A stretch of 64,000 nucleotides of DNA from NCBI GenBank assembly GCA_963678705.1, contig OY783204.1, positions 1,364,001 through 1,428,000 on the forward strand. Direction: 5' to 3'. Position numbers and translations under genes: made by a program. This document shows, in pieces, positions 61,762 through 64,000 of this stretch. The notes below the pieces were generated by a model. The model was not told the DNA's origin. It was given only the letters and a program-made list of their open reading frames with translations, and made no database searches. Numbering within the stretch: the first letter of the stretch is position 1; every line of letters begins with the position of its first letter. The DNA is from Panorpa germanica. Lineage: Eukaryota; Arthropoda; Insecta; Mecoptera; Panorpidae.

Positions 61762-62075
61762 TAATGGGCTTGTGTCCTCATTTTTTAGTGGTCGATTTTT
61801 CAATTGTTGATTGAAATTGATGTTAATAAATGTGTATTGGCGTGTCTATTTTATTAAATATCTAACTGTTGACGGAGATATAGCAATTAAAAATTTGAAT
61901 TGTAGTTTTAGCACTAGAAATGGTCGTCCATATTTATATGACGTGAAATGCATTTTAATGTCAGTTATTTGTTGAGTAGGTCAGTGCTGTGGTAAGGTTT
62001 TGTAGCTGTTGGTAGTCAAATAATCAAGTCAAGTCAAAGATAAGCTTTTATTTTATTTAACCCTTGGTCGCAATA
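61762..62075 (-). repeat. MITE half-copy, inverted
   Basis: ATGGGCTTGTGTCCTCATTT at 61,764, then the reverse complement of the right half of the family down to GTCAAAGATAAGCTTTTATTTT. Same truncation type as 47,472-47,866. Confidence 0.7.
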
Positions 62076-62249
62076 ATTTCGTCTTTATTCTTCTTTTGTT
62101 ATATAATATTTCGTTTTCTATTTTGCAGTAAATAGTGCAAATTTAATAAGTTTGGTTTCAAGCTATAATATGTATTAGTTTTACTTCGTGAAACAAAAGA
62201 GGGAATGTAAAAATTAACATAGAAAAATTGAAATGAAAAAATAAAAAAT

Positions 62250-62322
62250 TGTTTCCGCCCGGGATCGAACCGGGGGCCTTCCGCGTGTTAGGCGGATGTG
62301 ATAACCACTACACCACGGAAAC
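62250..62322 (-). tRNA. tRNA-Val (AAC)
   Basis: Minus-strand 73-nt tRNA with acceptor stem GTTTCCG/CGGAAAC, A box TGGTGTAGTGG, anticodon loop CCTAACACG (anticodon AAC), variable and T arm CCCCCGGTTCGATCCCGGG and discriminator A. No intron. A T-rich run follows on its downstream side (A run 62,238-62,250 on plus), suitable as a Pol III terminator. Confidence 0.95.
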
Positions 62323-62620
62323 TTGTTATACAATATTAGCAAAGCGAAAACTAGTTAATTGTCAGAATTGTTGTTAATCATAATTTGAAATTACATTTTT
62401 TAAACTAGCCTAGTCCAATTGTCTTCCAGCCTTTTAATTACTTGTTTTACGTGAAATTCAATTGTATCTGGTCACAATTGTCTTCCTGCCTATCTTAGAT
62501 AACCTTTTTTTTCAGTAAGTTACCGAAAATCAGAACCACTCCCAGAAAACTATAATAATACAGTATTAATAATAATGATATTTAATAAATGCAGTTTTAA
62601 AATAAAAACGAATAAGAATG

Positions 62621-62838
62621 GTATACTCCAAATCACGATAGCTTGGCGGCGTCTTATACTTAAAAGAGGTTATAAGAGCGGTATAAATCTATAACACGAT
62701 AGTGAATTTATTCTTATTCGTTTCTATATACATTATAGAAAAATAAGTGAGTCAGTGCGTTTTAGTTGTATAGGCATTTTATACCCCACAACTTTATTTT
62801 AAGTATGAGTCGTCGCCGAACTCTCGTAATTTGAACTA
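62621..62838. mobile_element. Small palindromic MITE, copy 2
   Basis: Left arm CAAATCACGATAGCTTGGCG, CTTATACTTAAAA and right arm TTTTAAGTATGAG, CGCCGAACTCTCGTAATTTG form an imperfect inverted repeat of about 40 bp around a centre at 62,730. The interior matches, inverted, copy 1 at 60.6-60.8 kb. Confidence 0.6.
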
Positions 62839-62853
62839 TATTAACTTCTTACC

Positions 62854-62969
62854 CAGTGCCGTAGCTAGGTAACCAAAGGCCCCGGTCAAAAAGAAACTGG
62901 GGCCCTAACTAAACTGTTTAGGTTTTATCAAGTCAAAAAAAATATATATACGAGTATATTTATATATAT

Positions 62970-63030
<61 letters not shown>

Positions 63031-63739
63031 TCAAATTTAAATTATGAGTGGCGCAATGTATGTACTCCGCGTTAGGCTGGATATCCTTAATCTGTTTTTG
63101 TACATCATCATAACCTTGACTCACACATTTTTTAAATCAACATTTTTGTCGATAAAAAAATGTAGTCACCTGGTTGACTAAATCTGCCGCACCATGTTCG
63201 AATGCTGCATAAAAGCCTAGGAACGCTTCTTTTACTTCTAAACCAACTGACTATCCATTTTCCCATCTGCATTGGGGCCCCATTCCTGAGTCTTGCAAAC
63301 AATGATCGTGATCGAACAGATATGATTTATATGAGCGAAACATTTTACGAATCACTTTTAGAAGTGAACTATAACAATAATTAATAATAAAATTCAGGAA
63401 ATGTACAGGAATACTCTTTTAAATCTAAACTGTTCGTTTTATAAAATGAAATAAAAACTGTGATTTCTCATAAGCCTCAATGTTAAATTAAAAAATTCAA
63501 AGTTCAATATATTTTTACTGGTTTTTTCTGCAGTTATCATTATCTTATTATAATCTACTAATATGCCAAATTTTAGAAAATATTAAACGGTAACTCTCTG
63601 ACCGACAGTATTACCTTAAAGTCGTGTTGCAACCTATTTTATTTACATTGCAAAGGTGATAGAATTTTTAGCTAGTACAATATAAGTTTTGCTGGTCAGG
63701 GTCTGAGGGCCGACTGGCCCATACCTAGCTACGCCAGTG
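62854..63739. mobile_element. hAT-like non-autonomous element, 886 bp
   Basis: Left end CAGTGCCGTAGCTAGGTA and right end, inverted, CACTGGCGTAGCTAGGTA, a widespread hAT-type terminus. GGGGCCC and GGCCCC blocks inside both ends parallel the 39.7-kb copy. An (TA)n tract occupies 62,941-63,026. A 60-codon frame at 63,202 has no recognised domain. No exact 8-bp duplication (TTCTTACC left, TTCTAGGG right share only four bases). Confidence 0.7.
62941..63026. repeat. (TA)n microsatellite
   Basis: About 85 bp of near-pure TA repeat with a few interruptions (ACGAG, CATACA). Confidence 0.9.
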
Positions 63740-63742
63740 TTC

Positions 63743-64000
63743 TAGGGATGGGCAAATGAAAACAATATATCGATAAATATCGTATCGATATTTTAAAACA
63801 ATATCGATTTATATAGAGTAAAAAATATCGATATTTTTAATTCAAGGCGCGATTACCCAACAAATTGTCAAATTTTTCGAACGTTAAAAAAAATAAACAC
63901 ATTAAGTTTTTTCAGTTTTATTTATTAATTAAAATAAATATTTAAATATTAATAAAATCTGAATTTTATTCAAACCAGTAATCATCGGGACCAGAAATAA
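63743..64000. mobile_element. Left part of another element, runs off the window
   Basis: Starts TAGGGATGGGCAAATG directly after the previous element and continues with repeated ATATCGAT words (63,770-63,835). T/CAGGG-type starts and ATCGATATT repeats are seen in hAT-like MITEs. Right end not in the window. Confidence 0.4.

Overview
The window is AT-rich eukaryotic DNA from an arthropod, almost certainly an insect; I cannot name the order. The evidence is two intron-containing host genes on the minus strand (guanylate kinase and a small secreted C-type lectin), a nuclear tRNA-Val(AAC), and the mix of mobile elements: P, mariner DD41D, Mutator-like, hAT, BEL/Pao, Gypsy, an I/Jockey-group non-LTR retrotransposon and a tRNA-headed SINE.

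Bases 1-29,200 are a transposon graveyard. After BEL/Pao and R1-like pol fragments (1-1,640) comes a tandem array. Its repeat unit holds, in order, a YqaJ-type exonuclease fragment, a Gypsy LTR remnant, the C-terminal half of a P-element-like transposase, and the exons of a Myb/SANT (zeste-type) pseudogene whose introns are kept. P-transposase parts of the unit occur at about 2.7, 16.7, 19.8, 25.1 and 27.6 kb. Two units carry the same non-LTR insertion (element A) at the same base. The copy at 3,055-14,580 is flanked by a 13-bp target duplication and holds nested insertions: a Mutator-like transposon (3,882-5,893), a nearly intact second non-LTR element B (6,779-12,292), and a poly(A)-tailed ORF1-only retroposon C. 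The second copy (A', 20,214-22,204) lacks the Mutator and B insertions but keeps C. A 5'-truncated DD41D mariner and a second P lineage interrupt another unit.

Bases 28,475-35,600 hold Gypsy gag and three more P-transposase fossils, two with apparent introns. Bases 35,600-42,470 are mostly anonymous AT-rich DNA with small inverted-repeat elements and a triplicated exon-like unit. A BEL/Pao element with identical 307-bp LTRs lies at 42,473-45,625; it is internally deleted but keeps a 561-codon open frame.

The C-type lectin gene (47,029-52,099, minus, four exons, 169 aa) is full of copies of one MITE family (ends ATGGGCTTGTGT). Two inverted half-copies in intron 3 could form a hairpin of about 400 bp. 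Other elements in or near it have clean target duplications: a SINE, an 8-bp-TSD hAT element and a 6-bp-TSD element. Guanylate kinase (58,028-59,804, minus, three exons, 206 aa) follows, then inverted-repeat elements, tRNA-Val (62,250-62,322), a hAT-like element (62,854-63,739) and the start of another element that runs off the window.

I found no intact multi-gene system. The most unusual structure is the higher-order P/Myb-SANT/YqaJ array and the order of events recorded in its nested insertions.
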